Origin: Bacteroidota bacterium
Lineage (GTDB): Bacteria > Bacteroidota > Bacteroidia > B-17B0 > Aurantibacillaceae
Length of the DNA: 64,000 nt
Direction: 5' to 3'
Assembly (NCBI GenBank): GCA_020403265.1
Contig: JADBXZ010000052.1
Location: forward strand, 1-64,000
Positions 1 through 7,517 of the stretch are shown here, in pieces. The notes below the pieces were generated by a model. It saw only the letters and a list, made by a program, of their open reading frames with translations, was not told where the DNA came from and did no database searches. The position numbers and the translations under genes are program-made. Position 1 is the first letter of the stretch; the number at the start of each line of letters is the position of its first letter.

Positions 1-30
1 CGTTTGGTCTTCACTATCCGGGCGGCATTA

Positions 31-163
31 CCCACAACGTGAGTATTTGCGTTCGAGCGGGGCTTCCGAAGCCGCGTCCTGTCCCCGACACCGAACGCAA
101 TAAAGATACGAAAACGTTGGATTACGCGTCAACCCCGCTTGACGCAAATACATTGTTATGGGC
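31..163 (+). repeat. attC-like imperfect palindrome, site 1
   Basis: GC-rich palindrome of about 130 bp. The left arm starts CCCACAACGTGAGTATTTGC and the right arm ends CGCAAATACATTGTTATGGG. The arms pair over TAAC, TATTTGCG and AGCGGGG, with an inner GGCTTC/GAAGCC hairpin at 61-73. The outer boxes (AAC and GTT), the size and the arm asymmetry resemble integron attC sites, but the right box GTTATGG does not strictly fit GTTRRRY. It is repeated almost identically at 708-841 (three differences seen). It probably closes a cassette that begins outside the window. Confidence 0.6.
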
Positions 164-292
164 CGTTTCGCTTTCACCAATTTCTTTGTCGACCGTCTCT
201 TCTCGACTGATACTCTTTTAATTCCGTTGTCCCAAGTGTCAGCAGTGATTTATCATTTCTTACTATTTTTGTCGCCATACTAAAATGTCGCT

Positions 293-652
293 ATGACCTA
301 TCGTTATTGGTTGTTCAAAGTCCTCTCGATATTGTCCGTTGTTATTGCTATTTATCATTTTGTTGGAATCTTTTATCCAATAAATTCATCTCCTCCTTGG
401 CGCCACTCAATATTTGTCTGCGTGTGTTTGTTTTGTTGTTATGGATTTGTCAAACGTCCAAAATATTTTAGCTATTTTTTCTTTGTCCTTTTAGTCCAAC
501 AATTTTATAGTCACGGTCTCTATCTTTTTAGTCAGTGGTCAGACTACAATAAAGTTGACTGGATAAGTCTTTTGCTCCTAATTTTTCTCCCCGTCATTTT
601 TCTTGCTCTTATCATTGATTTGAAGTCGAAAAGTCGTCCGTCACAATCTTAG
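293..652 (+). CDS. Small multi-pass membrane protein of unknown function
   Basis: The 119-residue product is very hydrophobic, with about four membrane segments (roughly residues 7-27, 38-56, 58-77 and 90-111) and a short basic tail KSKSRPSQS. I do not recognise the family. The gene lies on the same strand as the flanking attC-like sites and is followed 55 bp later by the second one. That is the gene-then-attC order of an integron cassette, so it is plausibly a cassette-borne gene. The coding assignment rests on the uninterrupted frame and the sensible membrane topology; no strong ribosome binding site is visible. Confidence 0.6.
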   Translation: MTYRYWLFKVLSILSVVIAIYHFVGIFYPINSSPPWRHSIFVCVCLFCCYGFVKRPKYFSYFFFVLLVQQFYSHGLYLFSQWSDYNKVDWISLLLLIFLPVIFLALIIDLKSKSRPSQS

Positions 653-707
653 AAGTCAAATCTTAATTGTCGTTAGCGTCATTCTCCACGGAGCCGTTTT
701 GCGAATG

Positions 708-841
708 GCCCATAACGTGAGTATTTGCGTTCGAGCGGGGCTTTCGAAGCCGCGTCCTGTCCCCGACACCGAACGCACTAAAGATACGAAAACGTTGGAT
801 TACGCGTCAACCCCGCTTGACGCAAATACATTGTTATGGGC
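708..841 (+). repeat. attC-like imperfect palindrome, site 2
   Basis: Second copy of the 31-163 palindrome, offset by 678 bp. The left box GCCCATAACG (708-717) is here the exact reverse complement of CGTTATGGGC apart from one base of the right end (ATTGTTATGGGC, 830-841), so the outer boxes pair better than in site 1. Together the two copies bracket a 678-bp unit containing the small membrane protein gene. Confidence 0.65.
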
Positions 842-864
842 TGCCTTGGTCTACGTTTAACTCC

Positions 865-1971
865 TTACGTAATTATTGAGTTACTTGAACGTCTTATATG
901 TTTGCCATAACCATTTTGATTACTGTACCCAAGCCGAATAATAAATTGTATAGGCTTTTTTAGCTCTAGATTATCACCAATTTGATCCTTCATCGGCACT
1001 TCCTCTAAGATTTGAGAAATGGTATGATTTCTTATACTTAATTCAGTACATTTTAACAGGGTCTTTTGATAAAGTCTTCCGGATTCATAAATAGAAATAC
1101 TTTCTCTGCTGTTTGAAGTTATTACCAAAAAGCCGCTCGTGTGCTTTATTTGTTCTACTGCACTTTTTATTCCCTGATTAATAAATGAGCTGCCAACAGC
1201 TGATTTTTTGTTAAAGAAACTATACCAGACAAATTTGGGCAAGCCATTTAATCCAAGCATTTCAGGAAAAAGACCATCACCTAATTTTTCCTTTTGATCT
1301 TTGTCGAACCTCAACCAATCGCTGAGTTCCAATTGCTTGCTTTTGTCATTGCTTTGTTTTGTGAACGCTTCGATTTGTAGTTCTGATATTAATTTACCGC
1401 TGGGAGAGTTCGAGGAGAAATAATGCACATTTTCTCTGTCCAAGTCTTGAAGATTGGAGATGTGTTTGTCAGTTATTTCTCCGAAATTATAGTTCTTTCT
1501 GTCCGTAAAACGATTTTCAATCAGGGATAATGTTGCATTGGTAGAACTCAGATTACTACCTTTCACCTCAACACTAAACAATTCTTTGTCGGCTGAAATC
1601 GAGTCTAGAAATGGTTCGATTTTCAATTGATTACCCATAGCAACTGCCGCTAGATCAATTGTTTCAATGAATGCTGATATTGAAAGTAAAAACTCTCTGT
1701 TATTTGGGTCAACAATTCGTAATCTTCGTTCAAAATCACCGAATACCTTTAATCTATTTCCTTCAAGTTTAACCTTCCATGGTTGAGTATTGTGGCTACT
1801 TGGTGCATGCATTCCATAGGAAAGAATTTGTTGAATAGTCGAATCTGCTCTTTGCATTGCTTTGTTATTTGTAGTTTTGTTAGTTATGGCTTGTGCATGT
1901 ACAACATCCCTTGGTAATACGGCAACAATACCTAATGCTGTCATTGCTTTAATAAATTCTTTTCTGTCCAT
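865..1971 (-). CDS. Acg-type nitroreductase-like FMN oxidoreductase, exported
   Basis: The motif YGMHAPSSHNTQPW about 55 residues into the mature part is the FMN-binding signature of nitroreductases, specifically the long Acg/Rv2032-like branch, whose members (about 330-380 residues) often have degenerate active sites. The frame is open to 2013, but the better start is the internal ATG at 1971, giving MDRKEFIKAMTALGIVAVLP, a signal-like N-terminus with a hydrophobic stretch ending at AQA. The gene opposes the cassette direction of the flanking attC-like sites. The substrate is unknown; a role in redox stress or nitro-compound handling is inference from the family. Confidence 0.75.
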   Translation of the reverse strand: MDRKEFIKAMTALGIVAVLPRDVVHAQAITNKTTNNKAMQRADSTIQQILSYGMHAPSSHNTQPWKVKLEGNRLKVFGDFERRLRIVDPNNREFLLSISAFIETIDLAAVAMGNQLKIEPFLDSISADKELFSVEVKGSNLSSTNATLSLIENRFTDRKNYNFGEITDKHISNLQDLDRENVHYFSSNSPSGKLISELQIEAFTKQSNDKSKQLELSDWLRFDKDQKEKLGDGLFPEMLGLNGLPKFVWYSFFNKKSAVGSSFINQGIKSAVEQIKHTSGFLVITSNSRESISIYESGRLYQKTLLKCTELSIRNHTISQILEEVPMKDQIGDNLELKKPIQFIIRLGYSNQNGYGKHIRRSSNSIIT

Positions 1972-2080
1972 GTAAATCATTTTCGTAAATTTTACTTCTT
2001 TAATTTCCATCAACTATTTCATATATTTCTATATAAGTCCTAAAATTATTTTGTCTTCCATTTTGCAGTTTCTTAAGGTT

Positions 2081-2222
2081 GCCCATAACGGTTTGCGGTT
2101 TGAGTTCGGGTGGGCTTTTTAACACTATTCTTTATGCGAAGCACGAAGTTCAAATATAGCAAAAATGCGTCAAACGGAGATCTGAAACCCGCCTGACGCT
2201 AAACCGATGTTAGCTGCTGGGC
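2081..2222 (+). repeat. attC-like imperfect palindrome, site 3
   Basis: The left arm GCCCATAACGGTTTGCGG (2081-2098) pairs with the right arm CGCTAAACCGATGTTAG followed by CTGCTGGGC (ending 2222). The shared elements are GCCCA, TAAC, GGTTT and GCG. It has the same outer-box logic as sites 1 and 2 but a different body. The right end GTTAGCTGCTGGGC recurs exactly at 7500-7513 and, with CCC in place of GGC, at 31991-32004. Confidence 0.55.
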
Positions 2223-2226
2223 TTCA

Positions 2227-2558
2227 TTATTTTGTTAGTTTCTTTATGAGATTAAGAACTTCCTCCGGTTTTCTAAAGGGCTTATATGGCCCCCCTCAAC
2301 AACAATTGTTTCTATACTGGTAGGTGTCGGCACATAATCTTCCTTACCTTTTAATGCGATTGCTTTTACGTTCAAATTTTGAATTAAAAGGGTCGCATCT
2401 TCTGCATCTAAAATAACCTTCTTGTCTATTTGTTTTACTTCTTTATTCGTCAAGGCACTCATTGGTCGCGAAAGTTGATTTATTAAAGATGGATCTTTAA
2501 CTAATGATGTTTTTCCAAATAAAGCCTTACCAGCCGTGCCGTATGACGAGAAAGCCAT
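2227..2558 (-). pseudogene. Alpha/beta hydrolase fragment, frameshifted 3' end
   Basis: About 100 codons match the C-terminal third of the intact alpha/beta hydrolase at 17628-18464, for example ALFGKTSLVK, PMSALTNKEVKQIDKKVIL and GGHISPLEN. The N-terminal half with the nucleophile is missing: similarity stops at the KALFGK equivalent and unrelated bases follow. Near the 3' end one base is missing relative to the copy at 7518-7625, so the frame ends in RRKFLIS instead of the expected EEVLNLIKKLTK. The gene is therefore truncated at one end and shifted at the other. Confidence 0.8.
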
Positions 2559-2672
2559 TGTTTTGCCTTAGTGCGGATACTTTTCTCTTGCGGGAAATTA
2601 CAATTAAACTATAGATCGATTAATTCTCAATATTTTTTTTCATTAGGCAGTTTTACTTTACTCTTTATCTAG

Positions 2673-3518
2673 CTATAATTTCATTGTTCTTATTGAAATG
2701 GTGCATGCGCCAAAGTATCCAAGAGGGTTTCTTTTTGGTGAGCTTTTATTTACTACATTACCTAATATTTTACCTGGAGGCACATCACCAGTTACAGAAG
2801 ATGCTGCGGTTAAATTAAAAATAGAGTAGTAATAATTATACATCTGCTCAGAAATATTATATTGATTCATTTGAACTTTATCATCTTCTTTTACTGAGAA
2901 TTCATCGGAAGGCACATAATTTAAAAGTTCTTGTCCATTAAAAAACTCATCCTTTTGGATGGATCTGTATCGATTACCAGGGGTTGCATTCATCAGAAAC
3001 ACATCGTTAATCAATAATCTCCACATATAAAAATTAGTTTGATTTATGGGATCTTTTGTATTTATAGCAACAAATTCCCCGCCTTCATCTCCAAACGCAC
3101 CCTCTTGATAAACTATGGTAAGACTATCAATTTTAGGTCCGTTTTGCATAGTTTCAATCGCTTCATACGTATCGCCATCATAATTAATTTCGAGTTTATA
3201 AGTTTTATTGGGCTGAGCAGTAAAATTACACTTATAAATACCATTTGCAGTATGAGCATACTCATATGTATTAGTTCCTTCTATAACTTTAACAGAAGCA
3301 TTAGTAATTGGTTCAGGCAAAGTGGTTCCGATATAATTTGCTGAACGCGTTAACTTTATTTCCTGCCACTCAATTAGTGTATCTAAACCCAATAGAACGT
3401 TACCTTCTACTACAAGTTTAGGAGATGTATTTTTTAACTCCAACTTTATCTCTTTTTCGCAAGAACTAAATACAACTAGTGTAGTTAGCGCTATAATTTT
3501 AGTGAGTGTTTTTTTCAT
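2673..3518 (-). CDS. DUF4249 lipoprotein, partner of a TonB receptor
   Basis: Starting at the internal ATG at 3518 gives MKKTLTKIIALTTLVVFSSC, a lipoprotein signal with lipobox FSSC. The next residues EKEIKLELKNTSPKLVVEGN are the typical start of DUF4249 proteins, Bacteroidota surface lipoproteins encoded beside TonB-dependent receptors. The gene begins 4 bp after the receptor stop, so the two are co-transcribed. At about 280 residues it is somewhat short and may have lost its C-terminal end, since it stops at ISIRTMKL shortly after the YFGACTIS region. The ligand of the receptor pair is unknown. Confidence 0.8.
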   Translation of the reverse strand: MKKTLTKIIALTTLVVFSSCEKEIKLELKNTSPKLVVEGNVLLGLDTLIEWQEIKLTRSANYIGTTLPEPITNASVKVIEGTNTYEYAHTANGIYKCNFTAQPNKTYKLEINYDGDTYEAIETMQNGPKIDSLTIVYQEGAFGDEGGEFVAINTKDPINQTNFYMWRLLINDVFLMNATPGNRYRSIQKDEFFNGQELLNYVPSDEFSVKEDDKVQMNQYNISEQMYNYYYSIFNLTAASSVTGDVPPGKILGNVVNKSSPKRNPLGYFGACTISIRTMKL

Positions 3519-3522
3519 TGTC

Positions 3523-5946
3523 TTAAAATTTAAATTCATAAGAAACACTTGGCACAATGCCAAAATAAGTAAGTTTATAGGCTTTGTTTATTCCTGTACC
3601 AACCTCATAGTTGTTATTATTTATGATAACACTTTCTCTAAACGTTATATTTGCCGCATTTTGTCGGTTGTAGATATTGTAAATACCAAATACCCATTGG
3701 CTTTTTAACCTTTTTGATTCTTTCCCTTTTAAAGTTGCAGATACATCCAAACGATGATAGGCTGGTAAACGGTGCGCGTTACGTTCGCTATATTCAGGAA
3801 CTGAAAGCCCATTGAATGTATATTTTGATTCAGGATAGGTGATTGGCCTACCTGATTGAAATATGAAATTTGCAGAGAATGACCATTTTTCACTCAGCTT
3901 ATAGTTAGCTGTTACTGCCAAATTATGCGGTTTATCATAATTGGTAGCATAATACTCACCATTATTAATACCTCTACCACCATTTATACCTGGTGTTTTT
4001 CGCTCTGCCTTAGATAAAGTATAGCTAATCCACCCAGTAAATCTTCCCTCTCCCTTCTTCACCATAAATTCAAGACCGTATGATCTGGCAGAACCATTTA
4101 ATAAGATTGTTTCAGGGGAGTTGTTTAGCAGAGGCGATGCACCATCTATAAAATCAAATTGATTTTGCATCCATTTATAATATCCTTCAACACTGAGCTC
4201 ATAATTGTTATCTTTAATATTTTTAAAGTACCCGGAAGCAATTTGATCAGATATTTGTGGCTTGATAAATGAAGAACTTGGTGTATAAATATCAAGAGGT
4301 GTTGGTGATGTTGCTGTAGAAAGTAAATGTATGTATTGAAACATTCTATTATAACCCGTCTTTATACTTGCCGATTCGCTGATTTGATAATTTACATTGA
4401 TTCTAGGCTCTAAGCCATACGAATTATTCAACCATGTGTTTCTTTTACTTTTATTATAGGATTTTACTGTCCCTTTTTGATAGTTATTAATGGTTGGATT
4501 AAATACTACAGGTTGGTCATTATTGTAAACTGGTATTGATTCATTAGCTAATTGTGCGAAATTTGAAATCCTTAGGCCATACATCACGCTAAGATTACTA
4601 TTTATTTTATAATCATCCTGCAAGTAAGCATAATTTTCTAAGGCATATTTTAATGGGTTGTTTGTTGCCACAAGCGATGACTTTGAACCAAATGGCGTTA
4701 TATTACCCGGATTAAAGGTATAATAGATTGAACCCAAACCAAATTTTATATTATGTTTTTCATTGGCATAGTAATCAAAATCAGCTTTAAAATTAAGATT
4801 GGAAAGTGAGGATTGCCATTTAAAACTGTTGCCAGGATAAAATTTAATTTCATAATCATAATTTGAATAAATAGCGCTTACGTTCATGAATAATTTTGAA
4901 CTGAATAGGTGATTCCATCTCAATGTGCCTGTAATATTGCCCCACGAGTTACCAAAACCATTTGGCACATCTATCCTATCTCGTCCAAAATATCCGGATA
5001 GAAATACACGATCCTTGGTTGAAAGGCGGTAATTACTCCTAAAGTTTAAATCATAAAAGTAAAGCTTATTGCGATTTATTGTAGTGTCGGGAAAAAGTGG
5101 TAAGAAAATATCTGCATAAGATCTTCGACCAGAAATAAGCATGGAACCATTTGCCCCATTTTCATGAACTTTACCCAATGGCGTTTCTAATGTTACGCGA
5201 CTTGAAAGTAATCCTATACCACCGGTGGCAGAAAACTTTTTGTTACTACCCTCCCTCATTCTAATATCCAATACAGAAGAAAGCCTGCCGCCATACTTTG
5301 ATGGAATGCCGCCTTTATAGATTGTGGCATCCTTTAGAGCATCTGCATTAAACACTGAGAAAAATCCAAATAAATGAGATGGATTGTAAACAATTGCCTC
5401 ATCTAGTAAAATAAGATTTTGATCTGCCGAACCTCCTCGAACATTAAAGCCCCCCGAACCTTCGTTAGGTGCTGAAACACCCGGAAGCAGCTGTATAGAT
5501 TTGATTACATCGGCCTCACCTAATACCATTGGGATTTGCTTAATATCCTTGGCAGTTAACTTCTCGGTAGACATTTCAGTACTAACGATACGCTGATTAG
5601 CTTTTGTACTAGAAACAACTACCTCGCTCAAGGTTTGGCGTTTCTCACTCAGTAAAATATCCAAAGTTGTGTTAGTTGTTAGATTAAGCGTAATAACTTT
5701 TTGCTCATAACCTATGTAATCAACCTGTAAGGTTATCTTTCCTTTATCAGCCTGTAATGAGTAAAAACCATAATCATTTGACGATACACCAACCGATGTA
5801 TTAGCAAGCCTAACTGTTGCACCAATTAAAAACTCATTTGTTACACTATCCTTTAAATAACCTGATATTGTTTGCTTTTGACCACTTGATGTAATTGTCA
5901 CGTGGAATAAAAATACCACCATTAAAAGTCTCATTTTTGTCACCAT
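3523..5946 (-). CDS. TonB-dependent outer-membrane receptor
   Basis: The 807-residue protein has a signal peptide (to about residue 22, SSGQ), then a carboxypeptidase-regulatory-like domain (about 25-110, GYLKDSVTNEFLIGATVRL). A plug domain follows (about 120-225, with GGFNVRGGSADQN and DEAIVYNPSHLFG), then a long beta barrel ending in the aromatic SVSYEFKF. This is the form of Bacteroidota receptors that pair with DUF4249 lipoproteins, as here. A Crp/Fnr gene lies 60 bp upstream, and a palindrome overlapping that gene's stop codon is 48-65 bp before this start, so direct control is likely. An alternative start is the ATG at 5934. Confidence 0.9.
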   Translation of the reverse strand: MVTKMRLLMVVFLFHVTITSSGQKQTISGYLKDSVTNEFLIGATVRLANTSVGVSSNDYGFYSLQADKGKITLQVDYIGYEQKVITLNLTTNTTLDILLSEKRQTLSEVVVSSTKANQRIVSTEMSTEKLTAKDIKQIPMVLGEADVIKSIQLLPGVSAPNEGSGGFNVRGGSADQNLILLDEAIVYNPSHLFGFFSVFNADALKDATIYKGGIPSKYGGRLSSVLDIRMREGSNKKFSATGGIGLLSSRVTLETPLGKVHENGANGSMLISGRRSYADIFLPLFPDTTINRNKLYFYDLNFRSNYRLSTKDRVFLSGYFGRDRIDVPNGFGNSWGNITGTLRWNHLFSSKLFMNVSAIYSNYDYEIKFYPGNSFKWQSSLSNLNFKADFDYYANEKHNIKFGLGSIYYTFNPGNITPFGSKSSLVATNNPLKYALENYAYLQDDYKINSNLSVMYGLRISNFAQLANESIPVYNNDQPVVFNPTINNYQKGTVKSYNKSKRNTWLNNSYGLEPRINVNYQISESASIKTGYNRMFQYIHLLSTATSPTPLDIYTPSSSFIKPQISDQIASGYFKNIKDNNYELSVEGYYKWMQNQFDFIDGASPLLNNSPETILLNGSARSYGLEFMVKKGEGRFTGWISYTLSKAERKTPGINGGRGINNGEYYATNYDKPHNLAVTANYKLSEKWSFSANFIFQSGRPITYPESKYTFNGLSVPEYSERNAHRLPAYHRLDVSATLKGKESKRLKSQWVFGIYNIYNRQNAANITFRESVIINNNNYEVGTGINKAYKLTYFGIVPSVSYEFKF

Positions 5947-5993
5947 AATCTGATAATTAATATTTCAAAATTAGATTATGGAAGAGTGTAATC

Positions 5994-6011
5994 TCGTAAC
6001 CTATGTTACGA
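5994..6011. promoter_or_regulatory. Candidate Crp/Fnr operator, GTAAC-N4-GTTAC
   Basis: Perfect inverted repeat TCGTAAC-CTAT-GTTACGA. It overlaps the stop codon (6006-6008) of the Crp/Fnr gene and lies 48-65 bp upstream of the TonB receptor start. The 5-4-5 geometry is that of FNR-type sites. The same half-site occurs beside the Crp/Fnr gene at 40919-41536, which carries the same recognition-helix residues. Confidence 0.65.
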
Positions 6012-6593
6012 TAATTTATTTTTTAATCTACTTAATGACGGCCTAGTTATCCTAATATAACTTGCAACATCTTCAAGAGATAACCTTTTGGCTAAATTAG
6101 GATATTCATTAATAAAATGTAAATAACGTTTAGCAGCATTATAAGAATGTTGAGACTCCAAGCGACTATCCAGCTTGACAATAATTGATTCTGCTAACTT
6201 TCTACCAAATATTTGAAAAGAAGGAAAATTAGAATAACAATCCTGAACATGATTATAATTAAAAACCAGTAATGTTGTAGGCTCAATGGCTTTAAAGTAA
6301 TATCTACTTGGTTCTTGAGATATGAAAGATTTGTAATCAGCTACAAAGTTACCCTCGCACATAAATCTCGTATTAATTTCATTACCATCTTTATCAATGT
6401 AATAACCTTTAACAAGCCCCACATCAATAAAGCCGATTTTAATTTGTTTACTATACGGGGAATTAAACTCTTCCTTCCTCTTTAGTTTAACAGTAGATAA
6501 GCCAAGGGTAAAATAATCAAAGGCCTTATCATCCAAATCAGGATAGATACTTTTCATTACGATTTTTAAAAGTTTGTGATTTCTAATTTTCAT
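6006..6593 (-). CDS. Crp/Fnr-family transcriptional regulator A
   Basis: The 195-residue protein has an N-terminal cyclic-nucleotide-binding-like beta roll (about 25-115, with IGFIDVGLVKGYYIDKDGNE) and a C-terminal winged helix (about 150-195, SLEDVASYIRITRPSLSRLK). No FNR-type iron-sulfur cysteine cluster is visible, so the signal is unknown. The recognition-helix core is PSLSR. The gene sits directly upstream of the TonB/DUF4249 operon, and a palindrome covers its stop codon, suggesting it controls that operon. Confidence 0.88.
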   Translation of the reverse strand: MKIRNHKLLKIVMKSIYPDLDDKAFDYFTLGLSTVKLKRKEEFNSPYSKQIKIGFIDVGLVKGYYIDKDGNEINTRFMCEGNFVADYKSFISQEPSRYYFKAIEPTTLLVFNYNHVQDCYSNFPSFQIFGRKLAESIIVKLDSRLESQHSYNAAKRYLHFINEYPNLAKRLSLEDVASYIRITRPSLSRLKNKLS

Positions 6594-6836
6594 TTCAATG
6601 ATTATTAAGTCTATATTCTAAAGTTTATATCGAATTAAGAAGGCCACTACGATGAGTTCTGAAAGGATTATTTGTATGTATTGAAACCCAACCCCAAAAA
6701 GTTCAAAGTTAAAAAAAAACAGGTCATGCTATGTTGATGTAGTAAATTATAAAATTTAAATAATAATATTTTGACTCATTTCAGTCAACTTAGCTTTATC
6801 ACATTCACGTAATGTAGGTACCCTTAAAATCCAACA

Positions 6837-6870
6837 TTTTAAAATTAAGCCTTTTTGCTTAATTTTAAAA
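6837..6870. terminator. Perfect 14-bp hairpin
   Basis: TTTTAAAATTAAGC (6837-6850), loop CTTTTT, then the exact reverse complement GCTTAATTTTAAAA (6857-6870). It lies 9 bp before a decayed transposase gene. It could be a terminator or a terminal feature of the element that brought the transposase; the sequence alone does not decide. Confidence 0.45.
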
Positions 6871-6878
6871 CACGGATT

Positions 6879-6989
6879 ATGAAGAAATCAAAATTTACTG
6901 AAGTATAGATTACCAAAGACATCAAGGAGAACGAAGGTGGTCGCAAGGTTGACGACATTTGCCGCGAACTAGGTATTAAACCAGTGTAA
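6879..6989 (+). pseudogene. IS3-type transposase OrfA remnant
   Basis: Translation from the ATG at 6879 gives MKKSKFTEV, a stop, then ITKDIKENEGGRKV and DDICRELGI before another stop. This is the characteristic N-terminus of a family of IS3 OrfA proteins (helix-turn-helix, ENEGGRKVEDICRELGIS). Two stop codons and loss of everything downstream make it a dead fragment. The rest of 6594-7056 is AT-rich and shows no other gene. Confidence 0.75.
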
Positions 6990-7056
6990 ATCGTCAGCAT
7001 AAAGTGGACTAAATATAGTAAAAGTTAGTTGGGTTTTCATAAAACATTAAATTTAT

Positions 7057-7422
7057 ATGGATCTGGGAACCAAGAAGAAACAAACCTCTGAGAACTACAT
7101 CAAAGAGTTTAGAAGGAAGACCCGAAGGGTATTCAGTTCAGAGCAGAAAATCCAGATTGTGATGGAGGCCATGCGGGCCGAGATGTCGGTATCAGAAATC
7201 TGTCGCAAGTATTCAATTGCGGATGCACAGTTTTACAAATGGAACAAAGAGTTTCTCGAAGTTGGTAAAAAGCGTTTAGCAGGCGATACAACGCGCGAAG
7301 CCACGAGCGATGAAGTTGCAGAGCTTAGGAAAGAAAATCAACGTTTAAAAGAGTCTTTAGCGGATTTGGTTATTCGTTATGACATCGTAAAAAAAATTGA
7401 ATCAACTTTGAGACAAACTTAA
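7057..7422 (+). CDS. IS3-type transposase OrfA-like protein, orphan
   Basis: The 121-residue protein carries a helix-turn-helix of the transposase type (RRVFSSEQKIQIVMEAMRAE, SVSEICRKYSIADAQFYKWNK) followed by a leucine-zipper-like stretch (EVAELRKENQRLKESLADL). This is the arrangement of IS3-family OrfA. No OrfB integrase follows: the frame ends at VKKIESTLRQT and an attC-like palindrome comes within 15 bp. It is therefore an incomplete element, although the OrfA frame itself is intact. Confidence 0.75.
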   Translation: MDLGTKKKQTSENYIKEFRRKTRRVFSSEQKIQIVMEAMRAEMSVSEICRKYSIADAQFYKWNKEFLEVGKKRLAGDTTREATSDEVAELRKENQRLKESLADLVIRYDIVKKIESTLRQT

Positions 7423-7436
7423 GAATCAAAGGCTGA

Positions 7437-7513
7437 CTTTAACATATAAGGATTAAATCGAAGTTCCGATATCGCTACTCTTCGTTTTAATCCTTAAATG
7501 TTAGCTGCTGGGC
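7437..7513 (+). repeat. attC-like palindrome, site 4 (short form)
   Basis: TTAACATATAAGGATTAAAT with CGAAG, a 16-nt loop, then CTTCGTTTTAATCCTTAAAT followed by GTTAG and CTGCTGGGC. The arms pair over about 22 bp with few mismatches, and the outer TAAC/GTTA boxes are in place. At about 65 bp between boxes it is the length of short class 1 attC sites. From GTTAG rightward it is identical to site 3 and its downstream DNA for more than 60 bp. Confidence 0.5.
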
Positions 7514-7517
7514 TTCA

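Noticed and set aside
39-221. 60-codon plus-strand frame at the window start
   Set aside because: It lies almost wholly on the attC-like palindrome; the frame is a by-product of the GC-rich repeat, and the same sequence at 708-841 has no long frame.
1-7513. Integron integrase
   Set aside because: No tyrosine recombinase is encoded in the window; the only recombinase is the unrelated serine enzyme at 44301-45911, so a complete integron cannot be claimed.
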